This document shows, in pieces, positions 8,053-15,362 of a stretch of 21,175 nucleotides of DNA. Position numbers and translations under genes: made by a program. The notes under the pieces are model-generated. The model saw only the letters and a program-made list of their open reading frames with translations, was not told the DNA's origin and searched no databases. The DNA is from Kiloniellaceae bacterium (GTDB taxonomy: Bacteria > Pseudomonadota > Alphaproteobacteria > Kiloniellales > Kiloniellaceae), in the NCBI GenBank assembly GCA_028280915.1, contig JANQKX010000205.1:1-21175 (forward strand), written 5' to 3'. Positions within the stretch are counted from its first letter, which is position 1. Each line of letters begins with the position of its first letter.

Positions 8053-9159
8053 ATGATGAAAAAACTATTTCAAGCTACAGTGGCATCGGCCATTGCTCTC
8101 ATTTCCTCGCCGGCGCTCGCCGAGGACCCGTGCCTGCCGGGCGGCTCCTCATACACAAGCGGCACCTACGCGGCCGAATTGCCGTTTAAAAGTGGCATCA
8201 ATCGCACATTCCGCGTGCATGTTCCCGAGAGCTATAATCCGGAACAGCCGCGCAAGAGGCCCGTCGTCTTGATCTTTCATGGCTGGGGTGGGGACGAAAA
8301 CGAGTTTCTCGATTCAGAGGCCGTCATCAGCGAGGCCGAGCGCCGGGGCGTCATTCTCGTTGCGGCGCGCGGCCTTGGCTCCGGTGCGCCGGACGAAAAC
8401 TTCAATTCTTGGTCGTTCCTGGGGTCGACTGACGGATTGGACGCCAAAGATCAGCCGGTCTGCGATGCCAGCATCACGCCTGACTACAGCTATCAGTCCT
8501 GCGGCCCGGTCGGTGACAAGAATGCGATCGCGAAGAACACCTGCTCGTGGACACATTGCCAAAGCGACGACATCATGTTCGCGGTCAACCTGGTCGACCA
8601 CATCAGTCAGAATCTTTGCGTCGCCAAGAACAACGTTTTTGCCGTCGGCGGGTCCAACGGCGGCATGTACACCTGGAACCTGGGCCAAGATCCGCGAAGC
8701 GCCAAGCGGTTCCGCGCGATCTCGGCGCTGATCGGGCTGCCCCATCGGGGTTATCTCTCGGCGAAAGCGAAAAAAGGTAACCTTCCCGCACTGGTGATCA
8801 CGGGAACCGAGGACACCACCGTGCCGCCCGGCGAATGGGAGGACCCGCGCTTCACCGCATCGACCGCTTTCGGCGAAAGCTATTACTATACCGGCGCGAC
8901 GGGGATCACGCGGTCCTGGGCGAAGTCACATGGCTGCAACGTGAGAAGACCGGCGCGCTCCTTCAAGCGCCATAGTTCGGGCTATGACTGCCGAACCTAT
9001 TGCACGAGGGACTGGGGTTGGCCACGCGTGTTGGACTGCCGCGCGGACATGGGGCATGAGTATGACTTTGATCGGTCGTGGAAGCTGATCATGGATTTCT
9101 TCTATGCCCATGCGGACCGCAAACATGGCCATAAGTATCGCAAATGGCGGCGGCGGTAG
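8053..9159 (+). CDS. Secreted esterase, PHB-depolymerase/feruloyl-esterase (LpqC) type
   Basis: An exported alpha/beta-hydrolase esterase of 368 residues. The N-terminus MMKKLFQATVASAIALISS ends in ALA-ED, a Sec signal peptide cleaved after about residue 23. The domain opens with FRVHVPESYNPEQPRKRPVV and the oxyanion segment FHGWGGDE at 75-82. The nucleophile elbow GGSNGG has Ser201, the likely acid is Asp254 in ITGTEDTTVP, and the His is His335 in DMGHEYD. These features fit family-1 carbohydrate-esterase/PHB-depolymerase-like enzymes, which hydrolyse polyester or feruloyl-type esters outside the cytoplasm. About ten cysteines (for example 27, 137, 150, 164, 169, 189, 295, 313, 317, 329) suggest several disulphides. 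The C-terminus is strongly basic (KYRKWRRR). The gene stands alone with its own ribosome site; the substrate is unknown. Confidence 0.88.
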   Translation: MMKKLFQATVASAIALISSPALAEDPCLPGGSSYTSGTYAAELPFKSGINRTFRVHVPESYNPEQPRKRPVVLIFHGWGGDENEFLDSEAVISEAERRGVILVAARGLGSGAPDENFNSWSFLGSTDGLDAKDQPVCDASITPDYSYQSCGPVGDKNAIAKNTCSWTHCQSDDIMFAVNLVDHISQNLCVAKNNVFAVGGSNGGMYTWNLGQDPRSAKRFRAISALIGLPHRGYLSAKAKKGNLPALVITGTEDTTVPPGEWEDPRFTASTAFGESYYYTGATGITRSWAKSHGCNVRRPARSFKRHSSGYDCRTYCTRDWGWPRVLDCRADMGHEYDFDRSWKLIMDFFYAHADRKHGHKYRKWRRR

Positions 9160-9238
9160 GCGTTAGATCATCAGTCGCCTCTGACTAGTCGAGGCGGGCG
9201 AGGCGCGCGTTGGTCGGTGCCGGAGTGCATGAGGACCG

Positions 9239-9321
9239 GTCACCGATGGTTTTGGCGTCACCTCAATGGTACCTAGCCCTTGATCCCGATCGGCCCTGTC
9301 GGGATCTCGGCCATCGGTGGC
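9239..9321. repeat. Nested inverted repeats between esterase and DJ-1 genes
   Basis: An outer perfect 9-base arm (CACCGATGG at 9241-9249) pairs with CCATCGGTG at 9311-9319, extendable by a wobble and a G-C pair. Inside it, GATCCCGA at 9282-9289 pairs with TCGGGATC at 9299-9306 around a 9-base loop. The two helices could form one long interrupted stem. There is no T-run after the structure, so it is not a classical terminator; an RNA structure in the leader of the next gene or a mobile-repeat relic are alternatives. Confidence 0.5.
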
Positions 9322-9408
9322 AGGGTCATGGCCTGAAGCTTTGTTCTGCCGTCCACCTGGGTGGCCAGAGGTGTCCCTCGTTCTGATTCCTGCGAACCCG
9401 AGCCGGGA

Positions 9409-9987
9409 GTGTTTCCCAGGAGCCGAGTTCTTATTCTGTGTGGTGACTTCACCGAAGATTACGAACTGGTTTTCCCTTATCACGCTCTCAAGATGTTGGG
9501 GCACGAAGTCTGCACCACCAGCCCAGGGAAGGTGGACGGGCAATACATCACGACCTGTATTCATGACATCAATGAGAAGTACCAGGCGGTGACCGAGTGG
9601 GAGGGCCATCGGTTCAGAGTCGACGTTGGCCTGGAGGAAGTCTCCGCCGAAGATTACGACGTGCTGATCCTGCCGGGCGGGCGCGCCTGCGAGACCTTGC
9701 GGAACTCATATCTGGTGAAAGAGCTCACCACCAGTTTCGTCGAAAATGACAAGGTCATTGGCACCATCTGCCGCGGCCTGCAAATCCTGCTCGCCACCGG
9801 AAAAATGGCGGGGCGCGATGTCACCGGACATCCGGTTTGTGAGGCGGAAGCGGCGCTCGCCGGTGCCCACTGGAAGAAGCGCAGCGTGGAAGAAGTCGTG
9901 GTCGTTGGCAGGGTTGTCATGGGCACCGAATTCCCGGGCATGTATGCGTGGATGCGCGAGGTGGTGAAGGTCATGGACGAATCCTGA
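9409..9987 (+). CDS. DJ-1/PfpI family protein
   Basis: A glutamine-amidotransferase-fold protein of the DJ-1/PfpI superfamily, 192 residues from the chosen start. Members act as glyoxalases, deglycases, chaperones or proteases in the cytoplasm. Support is VLILCGDFTEDYELVFPYHAL with the conserved Glu at 16, LILPGGRACETLR at 87-98, and the nucleophile elbow TICRGLQIL with Cys121. The usual elbow is Cys-His-Gly; here it is Cys-Arg-Gly, so the dyad partner is altered. The start is uncertain: the frame is open upstream to GTG 9361, but relatives begin just before the first strand, so GTG 9409 is favoured, though it lacks a good ribosome site. The gene stands alone with no informative neighbours. 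Confidence 0.85.
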   Translation: MFPRSRVLILCGDFTEDYELVFPYHALKMLGHEVCTTSPGKVDGQYITTCIHDINEKYQAVTEWEGHRFRVDVGLEEVSAEDYDVLILPGGRACETLRNSYLVKELTTSFVENDKVIGTICRGLQILLATGKMAGRDVTGHPVCEAEAALAGAHWKKRSVEEVVVVGRVVMGTEFPGMYAWMREVVKVMDES

Positions 9988-10522
9988 TCAACCACCGCTC
10001 TTACACTCGCGTCGCTCATAGCACTGCACCGTATGATAGGACGGTCCAGGGATTGAGCAAGGGGGCGCCGCCCATCTGGCGGTCCATCCTCATCATTCCG
10101 CTTGTCCTCATTGTCCTCCGAACGATCGTCGCGCGCCCAAGCTCCCTCGTGATGGCGCCCCGGCCGGTATGCCGTGCGGAACTTGGCGGCGGTACCCAGC
10201 GCGGTTCGGATCGGTGCAGCAAGGGACGAGTATGGCAAACCCGCCAAGGCAGTGACGGGTCCCGTTCGGTTCAACTGTTGTCAGCACTGCGGGGGATCAC
10301 ACGTCGGTGGGTGAGGGGTGTGACGCATTCAGGCCAACCGTAGAATTCGGTGTAGAGATCGTGCGGATCGTGGAATGATACTTTTTCACTACCCGCTATT
10401 CCCTTGAATGATGAGTTTTTCGGATTATCGGGTAGACTGTAGATGTATCAGTCAGATGCAACTCCTTGCAGAGTTAAAATCCTGGCTTCAATCTGCGGGA
10501 ACTTGTTGGAAGGGAGAATAGA
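9988..10522. other. 535-base stretch without a supported gene
   Basis: Lies between the DJ-1 gene and the exported 350-residue protein. The first 350 bases are GC-rich with open frames on both strands that lack ribosome sites and recognisable motifs; they may be remnants of decayed coding DNA. From about 10340 the sequence becomes AT-richer and looks like a promoter region for the following gene. A perfect 7-base inverted repeat, CTACCCG at 10389-10395 and CGGGTAG at 10429-10435, flanks an AT-rich 33-base spacer and could be a regulator site. No clear -35/-10 pair was assigned. Confidence 0.45.
10389..10435. repeat. Inverted repeat upstream of exported protein gene
   Basis: Seven-base perfect arms CTACCCG and CGGGTAG, separated by 33 mostly AT-rich bases, about 90 bases before the start of the 350-residue protein. 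It could be an operator with two half-sites or a weak hairpin; a 7-base match is short enough to occur by chance. Confidence 0.3.
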
Positions 10523-11575
10523 ATGAAACCCGGTCCCTTGATAAAAACCTCCTGTCGTCTCTTTTGCGGCGCCCTTGCCCTTGCCCTTGTCGTGGCGAAT
10601 GTGGCGTCGGCTGACGGGAGTGATCCGCCGACGGCCATCGAGCAAATTCAAATGAGCCAGTCCGAAGAGGCGGCGGCGCGACTGTTTGCGTTGGATGCGG
10701 CCATGCAACGTTACTACGCCGATACGCAGAGGTATGTGGGCGAGAAGCAGTCACCGGTCATCTTGGCCATGTTCAACGGCGTCGGCGGACAGTACATCTT
10801 GCGCCGCAACGGCAAGAAGGTTGCCGTGGAACCTGTCCCCGAACTCTATCAGCAGATCAAGTCGGTCTCTCATACGATTGTGGGTGTATACGAAATCATC
10901 GCCCCCTATTTTGCTAACGCGGAAACCGGCAATTGGCGGCCGAAGCTCACCGAGTTCAACCGGATGCTCAAAGACGGCCTGGCGACCCTGGGCAACGCGG
11001 GTATGCCAAAAGAGGTGGAGGAGAACTGTCGCCTTATCTTGCAGGGCGACATCGAATTCACCGACAAGATCCTGCGGGAAGGGTCATTCACCGCCGAGAG
11101 TTTTTCGGCTTATGCCCAGGCCATCACACCGGCGATCATGGAAAACGTAAAACTGGCCGGAAAGCTCCAGGTGACGCATTTCGAGGCGCTGCTCACCCGA
11201 TGGCGTGAAGAGATGGGCGAAGAGGAATGGTCAAGACTCTACGCCATTGTCAGCACCGCCTGGGCCATGCGCCGCGAGAACGTGCACTTTCAGATTCTGG
11301 CCCAGATGATGGGGCATAAGACGGTCAACGACCGCCTCATCATCGCCGAGTCCATTCCCGACGTGACCGAAGATCAATTGATCATGCTGCTGGGCCGGAT
11401 CATCAACGACCGGGGCGTTGGCGAGCTGGTGTTCGGCAAGGAGTTCCGGATGGATGTGGAGCTGATGGGTGAAGCGGCCCGGGATGCCATTCAACAACAG
11501 GCAACCCCCCATCATCCGGCCAGCGATTTTAAATGGCTGCCTTATGAGGAACATCGCATGCCCGAAGAGCAATAG
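10523..11575 (+). CDS. Exported hypothetical protein, 350 residues
   Basis: I do not recognise the family. The N-terminus has a positively charged start and the hydrophobic core LFCGALALALVVANV ending in ASA-DG, a Sec signal peptide with cleavage after about residue 30. The mature part is soluble, rich in Glu, Arg and Met, and mostly helical by appearance: long amphipathic stretches such as SEEAAARLFALDAAMQRYY and ENVHFQILAQMMGHKTVNDR. There is no CxxCH, metal-binding or hydrolase motif. After the signal peptide only one cysteine remains (in the EENCRL segment). AGGGAG at 10511-10516 lies six bases before the ATG. It sits alone, 542 bases before the molybdenum-hydroxylase operon on the same strand; a periplasmic accessory role is possible but not shown. 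Confidence 0.85.
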   Translation: MKPGPLIKTSCRLFCGALALALVVANVASADGSDPPTAIEQIQMSQSEEAAARLFALDAAMQRYYADTQRYVGEKQSPVILAMFNGVGGQYILRRNGKKVAVEPVPELYQQIKSVSHTIVGVYEIIAPYFANAETGNWRPKLTEFNRMLKDGLATLGNAGMPKEVEENCRLILQGDIEFTDKILREGSFTAESFSAYAQAITPAIMENVKLAGKLQVTHFEALLTRWREEMGEEEWSRLYAIVSTAWAMRRENVHFQILAQMMGHKTVNDRLIIAESIPDVTEDQLIMLLGRIINDRGVGELVFGKEFRMDVELMGEAARDAIQQQATPHHPASDFKWLPYEEHRMPEEQ

Positions 11576-11610
11576 CCGTTTTGCCCAATCGGACAAGCTG
11601 CAAAAGTTAT

Positions 11611-11649
11611 AAGGGGCAAGATTAGGAGGCAAGGTTAGGGGGCAAGAGA
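11611..11649 (+). repeat. Three imperfect 13-base tandem repeats
   Basis: Units AAGGGGCAAGATT, AGGAGGCAAGGTT and AGGGGGCAAGAGA follow each other without spacing, sharing the core AGGxGGCAAG. They lie just behind the stop of the exported protein gene. Helically phased repeats can be regulator sites; simple slippage duplication is the alternative. Confidence 0.6.
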
Positions 11650-11703
11650 TCAGGCCGGGCGGGATTTAATCGAAGTAAATTGGCGCTGGTTCCCCCTCGG
11701 TTC

Positions 11704-11723
11704 GCCGACCTTGTGCCGACCTT
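11704..11723 (+). repeat. Direct repeat GCCGACCTT, period 11
   Basis: The nine-base word GCCGACCTT occurs at 11704-11712 and again at 11715-11723. An 11-base period is close to one helical turn, compatible with a protein binding the same DNA face twice. Confidence 0.5.
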
Positions 11724-11879
11724 ATAGTGTCACAAAACGCCACGAGGACCGGGTAGTAAGTGTGTTCGATTTCGAATGGTTTCCTCAAGTTGAAAAGGTG
11801 GGATCAACAGAACGACAAAGTAAGATATTGGTTGCGTTGATGTTTTAGTTGAATTACCGTTTCCGCATGTATCAGTGAG

Positions 11880-11911
11880 CGGACGTAGTCTTCGCGTCCG
11901 GCGGGTCTTTT
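11880..11911 (+). terminator. Candidate rho-independent terminator
   Basis: CGGACG at 11880-11885 pairs with CGTCCG at 11895-11900 around a 9-base loop, and a short GC stretch then a run of five T (about 11908-11912) follows. It could end transcripts from the exported-protein gene some 300 bases upstream, insulating the next operon. The stem is only six base pairs and the T-run is offset by several bases, so strength is uncertain. Confidence 0.4.
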
Positions 11912-12004
11912 TGCGCAGTCGTGCATTGGGTGGGGCCCAGGGTGTATTCCAGTTAGGACCGAAAATCGTTCTCCACGTAGGGACCAAAAGGGGCTGATGA
12001 GTAA

Positions 12005-12021
12005 ACAGCCATCTTGGCTGT
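12005..12021. repeat. Perfect hairpin 1 upstream of the Mo-hydroxylase operon
   Basis: ACAGCC and GGCTGT form a perfect 6-base stem with the 5-base loop ATCTT. No T-run follows. It shares its 6-5-6 geometry with the hairpin at 12050-12066. Confidence 0.5.
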
Positions 12022-12049
12022 CCAGGTATTGCTGATCCAATAAAATTAT

Positions 12050-12066
12050 CTCGGGACCAACCCGAG
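12050..12066. repeat. Perfect hairpin 2 upstream of the Mo-hydroxylase operon
   Basis: CTCGGG and CCCGAG form a perfect 6-base stem with the 5-base loop ACCAA, 51 bases before the start codon. No T-run follows, so it is more likely an operator or a leader RNA hairpin than a terminator. Confidence 0.5.
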
Positions 12067-12100
12067 CCGACGTACTTACCGACTGGTTGGGTGAACTTGA

Positions 12101-12107
12101 GGGGAGG
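12101..12107 (+). promoter_or_regulatory. Ribosome binding site deciding the Mo-subunit start
   Basis: GGGGAGG precedes ATG 12118 by ten bases. The in-frame GTG at 12091 lies upstream of this site and would bury the twin-arginine motif deeper, so ATG 12118 is preferred. Confidence 0.55.
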
Positions 12108-12117
12108 CGTCTTTTAT

Positions 12118-14799
12118 ATGTGGCAGACTCGGCGCGAGTTTTTGAAGGGGGCGGCGGCTGGAACGGCCGGTCTTCTGATTTCGAGCCTGGATCTGGGGGC
12201 TTTCGCGGCCACCATGAATCCGGCCGGGGGGTGGAGCGGGTCGCCGGGACAGGCGCGTTACCGGATCGACGGTCTGGCCAAGGTGACCGGGCAAAAAATC
12301 TATGCGCGGGACTTTCACCCCATCGATTTGCCTGCCTGGCCCGCCGACTACCACCACGCTTTGGTGGTGCGCACGACCTTCGTGGATCATGTCTATAACG
12401 GTTTGGCCCTGGACGAGCTGCCGAAGGCGCTGCGTCCCGTCAAGGTCATCACCGCCGACGATCTGACCCAGGACAGAATCGGAATTGCCGAGGAAGACTA
12501 TCCGGCCGGCGACTATCTGCTGCCCAGCGGCAAGCAGCCGGATTATCTGGGCCAGGCCGTCGCCATCTTGCTGTACGACGATGCGTCAGCCTATGAAGGG
12601 GCCAAGGCGCAGTTCCTCTTCAACGGCAAAGGCATTGTAAAAGGCAGCCCGGCCCCCCGGCGTAACCCGTCCTACTTTACCCCCGAGACCAGCATCGTTC
12701 ATGTGGTGGATCATCAAGGGGATGAGAAGTTTTCCCAGACCATCGCGGGCCCCGTGCATCCGGTGGAAGCCGGCGACGTGAATACCGAGGCCTTGGGTTA
12801 CGTGACCATGGTCAATAGCACGCTCGAATCCGGCGAGCTTGACGTTTATAAGCACACTTATAAAACAGCGGTTGTTGATCCCATGTTCATGGAGCCGGAA
12901 TCCGGTCTCGCCTGGTTCGACCGGGAGGCCAAAACCCTGCGCTTGCTGATCGGCACCCAGTCACCCGGCTATGATATCAACTCCAGCTTGGCCCTCTTCG
13001 CGCCCAAGGAATGTCCGATCCAGATTGACGACGTGCATCTCTACGCCGCTTACCCAGGCGGGGGGTTCGGCGGCCGGGACACCTCCATTCTCTGCCTGCA
13101 TCTGGTCTTGGCAGCCGCCTACTCGGACAAGCCCATCCGTATCTCCCACGACCGTTTTCAGCAGTTCCAGTCGGGCATCAAGCGGCATTCGTCGAAGATC
13201 GAGCTGACCGTGGGGGTGACGAGGGACGATCATTTTGTCGCCATTCGGGATCATTCCATTCTCAACGGGGGCGGCCGGCGCAACGTCAGCACCTATGTGG
13301 CCGACGTGAACGGTGTCACCGGTCCCGGGCCCTACCGCTTTCCCCTGGCGGACATCTGGGTGCGCCCGCAACACACGGACTCCCAGGTGGCCGGCTCCAT
13401 GCGCGGTTTTGGCGCCTACCAAAGCACCTTTGCCATCGAATCCATGATGGATGAGATTGCCTTGGCCCGCGGTGTCGATCCCCTGGATTTGCGCAAGACC
13501 AACCTGCTTTTGCCCCACGAGACCGTGGTGACCGGCGCTCCGAAAGCCCCGCCCGGTTTGCATGAAATCTGTGATGGGGCCCGCGCGCATCCGCTGTGGA
13601 CCGCGCGGGACGGGGATCAACAAAGGCTCTCCGACGGGGATGAAGCTTATGGCGTGGGCGCGTCCATCTGTATGAAAAACTATGGCTCGGGCGCCGATGC
13701 GGTGATGGCCAAAGTGCGCATCGACGGCGAGGGCCAGGTATATGTCACCACGAACGCGGTCGACATGGGCCAAGGCATGGCCACGGTGCAAGCCTTGGCG
13801 ACCGCCAAGTCCCTGGGGCGCAACGCGGATGGCATCGAAACCGGCCAGACCATCCCCTTCCGCGAGCTGAAACTCTTCGGGACCTTCAGCCAGCAGCCCT
13901 ATAATCCGCGCTGGACCCCCATCGTTTGGAATTCCACCAAGGCCACCGCCGGCGTGGCCCGTTGGGTCCACGCCACCGAGCAAGCTGCCCGGGTGCTGTT
14001 GGAAACCGCGTTGCTGCCCGCGGCGCGGAGCATTTGGGGAGCCGCGGCGGAACACCTGGACATGGATGACGTGGTCTGGAGCGAAGGCCGATTGGCCAGC
14101 GGCAGCTTCGACCCCATTCCCCTGCCCATCTTGGCCAAGGAGCTGCGGCGGCAGAATTTGGCTTACAGCGCCATGGTGCACGCCTTTTACAGCGGCCGCT
14201 GGATCGAGGCCGACTACACCGTCGATGGTATCACCCACCGCTGGCCCATTGATGCCCTGGCGGTGCAGCGGGGCGAGTCCGGTGCCTATGAACTCATCGA
14301 TCGCAAGGACCCAAAGCTCTTCACCGTGGAAAGCATGTGGGAGAAGGACGGCCAGAGTTTTGCCGCGGCCGGCGCCATCACGGCGGTAAAGGTGCACCGG
14401 AAAACCGGCGAGATTCGCCTGGTGCAGGGTGTGCATTTCCTGGCCCCGGGCACCATGCTCCAGCAGGACCTGGTGGAAGGACAGATGGACGGCGGCTGGG
14501 CCATGGGCGTGGGGCATACGCTCTTTGAGGAACTGCCGAGTGACGCCGAGGGGGCCGCCAACGGGTCGTGGAACCTGAATCGCTACCATGTGGCCCTGGC
14601 CGGCGACTGCGCCCTTCACAACGTGGAAAAGGTGATCATCCCGCCGGACGCCGAGGACCCCAGCCCACGCGGCATCGCCGAGCTGGTGATGAATCCCCTG
14701 GCGCCGGCGATCGCCAACGCAGTGGCGCACGCCACGGGCCGGCGCATCCGAAGCTTGCCCATCACGCCTGAAAAGGTCCGCGCCGTTTGGAAAGGCTGA
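12118..14799 (+). CDS. Periplasmic molybdopterin-binding aldehyde/xanthine-dehydrogenase-family large subunit
   Basis: The molybdenum subunit of a hydroxylase that inserts water-derived oxygen into an aldehyde or N-heterocycle, 893 residues from ATG 12118. The N-terminus TRREFLKGAAAG is a textbook twin-arginine motif followed by a hydrophobic stretch ending near AFA-AT, so it is folded with cofactor in the cytoplasm and exported by Tat. Moco-site landmarks are GGGFGGR at 314-320, RGFGAYQ at 429-435, DMGQG at 549-553, and the catalytic-Glu region GIAE at 852-855 followed by NPLAPAIANAVAHATG. These fit the isoquinoline-1-oxidoreductase/aldehyde-oxidase branch, and the length is somewhat above its usual 700-800 residues. 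It is followed by a Fe-S subunit (24-base gap) and a two-haem cytochrome, with no FAD subunit. The substrate is unknown. Confidence 0.93.
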   Translation: MWQTRREFLKGAAAGTAGLLISSLDLGAFAATMNPAGGWSGSPGQARYRIDGLAKVTGQKIYARDFHPIDLPAWPADYHHALVVRTTFVDHVYNGLALDELPKALRPVKVITADDLTQDRIGIAEEDYPAGDYLLPSGKQPDYLGQAVAILLYDDASAYEGAKAQFLFNGKGIVKGSPAPRRNPSYFTPETSIVHVVDHQGDEKFSQTIAGPVHPVEAGDVNTEALGYVTMVNSTLESGELDVYKHTYKTAVVDPMFMEPESGLAWFDREAKTLRLLIGTQSPGYDINSSLALFAPKECPIQIDDVHLYAAYPGGGFGGRDTSILCLHLVLAAAYSDKPIRISHDRFQQFQSGIKRHSSKIELTVGVTRDDHFVAIRDHSILNGGGRRNVSTYVADVNGVTGPGPYRFPLADIWVRPQHTDSQVAGSMRGFGAYQSTFAIESMMDEIALARGVDPLDLRKTNLLLPHETVVTGAPKAPPGLHEICDGARAHPLWTARDGDQQRLSDGDEAYGVGASICMKNYGSGADAVMAKVRIDGEGQVYVTTNAVDMGQGMATVQALATAKSLGRNADGIETGQTIPFRELKLFGTFSQQPYNPRWTPIVWNSTKATAGVARWVHATEQAARVLLETALLPAARSIWGAAAEHLDMDDVVWSEGRLASGSFDPIPLPILAKELRRQNLAYSAMVHAFYSGRWIEADYTVDGITHRWPIDALAVQRGESGAYELIDRKDPKLFTVESMWEKDGQSFAAAGAITAVKVHRKTGEIRLVQGVHFLAPGTMLQQDLVEGQMDGGWAMGVGHTLFEELPSDAEGAANGSWNLNRYHVALAGDCALHNVEKVIIPPDAEDPSPRGIAELVMNPLAPAIANAVAHATGRRIRSLPITPEKVRAVWKG

Positions 14800-14823
14800 A
14801 CCGCATCATCAATAGGAAGATCC

Positions 14824-15345
14824 ATGGCCCAGATCCCATTGAGTTTGACAATCAACGACGAGCGCTTTGAGCGGGATTCCATTGATGGCGGCATGTGGCT
14901 CAATGATTTCCTGCGCGAAGAAGTGAACCTGACCGGCACCAAGTTCTGCTGCGGGATCGCGGTTTGCCGTGTCTGTACCGTGGCGGTGGCCCGTGTCCCC
15001 GGCGCCCATTTGGAACCGGTGCGGTCCTGCACCACGGACCTTCACGAGGTCAACGGCAAGATCATCACCACGGTGGAAGGCCTGGCCAAGCGGGGGCAAC
15101 TGCATCCCTTGCAACAGGCTTTCCTGGAAAACTTCTCTTTCCAATGTGGTTATTCCGCGCCGGGATTTTTGATGGCGGCCTACTGTCTGCTCGACCGTCT
15201 GGAACGCAGCCCGATCCCGGAGGTGGCGCTTGATGCGGCCATTCAGGAGGCCGTCGGCAAGCACATCTGCCGATGTACGGGCTATGTGCGCTACCATCGC
15301 GCCATTCGGCAGGTGGCCCTGGAGACACCGGGTCTGGTGACCTGA
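14824..15345 (+). CDS. [2Fe-2S] subunit of the molybdenum hydroxylase, one cluster cysteine replaced
   Basis: The small iron-sulphur subunit (173 residues) that passes electrons from the Mo site. The N-terminal plant-ferredoxin-like domain binds the first cluster through Cys43, Cys48, Cys51 and Cys69 (FCCGIAVCRVC, then RSCTT). The C-terminal helical domain should bind the second cluster with C-x2-C and C-x-C. Here the first pair reads QCGYSAPG, so Cys108 is kept but position 111 is Ser, while Cys149 and Cys151 (HICRCTGY) remain. Family members normally have CGFC or CGYC there. It has no signal peptide, so it likely rides out with the Tat-exported large subunit. A purine-rich site (AGGAAG) lies close before the ATG. 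Family assignment is secure; function of the altered cluster is open. Confidence 0.93.
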   Translation: MAQIPLSLTINDERFERDSIDGGMWLNDFLREEVNLTGTKFCCGIAVCRVCTVAVARVPGAHLEPVRSCTTDLHEVNGKIITTVEGLAKRGQLHPLQQAFLENFSFQCGYSAPGFLMAAYCLLDRLERSPIPEVALDAAIQEAVGKHICRCTGYVRYHRAIRQVALETPGLVT

Positions 15346-15362
15346 AGCGAGAGAGGCGGCCG

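Larger units (their letters stand above)
11576..12117. other. 542-base regulatory-looking stretch, no supported gene
   Basis: Gene-free region upstream of the molybdenum-hydroxylase operon, AT-richer than the flanking genes. It contains three imperfect 13-base tandem repeats (11611-11649), a 9-base direct repeat (11704-11712 and 11715-11723), a terminator-like hairpin (11880-11911) and two perfect 6-base hairpins with 5-base loops (12005-12021 and 12050-12066). Short - strand open frames cross it but show no ribosome site or motif. The operon promoter most likely lies between the terminator-like hairpin and 12100; no confident -35/-10 pair was found. Confidence 0.5.

Noticed and set aside
9654..10274. 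A 206-codon - strand frame across the DJ-1 gene end and the following gap
   Set aside because: More than half lies opposite a clear DJ-1 gene; the rest has no motif or ribosome site.
9948..10343. A + strand frame of 131 codons after the DJ-1 gene
   Set aside because: It overlaps the end of the DJ-1 gene in another frame, has no ribosome site, and its composition is not protein-like.
11804..12040. Small - strand frames in the gap before the Mo-hydroxylase operon
   Set aside because: No ribosome site or recognisable motif, and the region is full of repeats better read as regulatory DNA.
12961..14730. A 589-codon open frame on the - strand opposite the molybdenum subunit
   Set aside because: It is the antisense shadow of a high-GC gene with strong third-position bias; it shows no domain motif, while the + strand frame carries every Moco-site motif.
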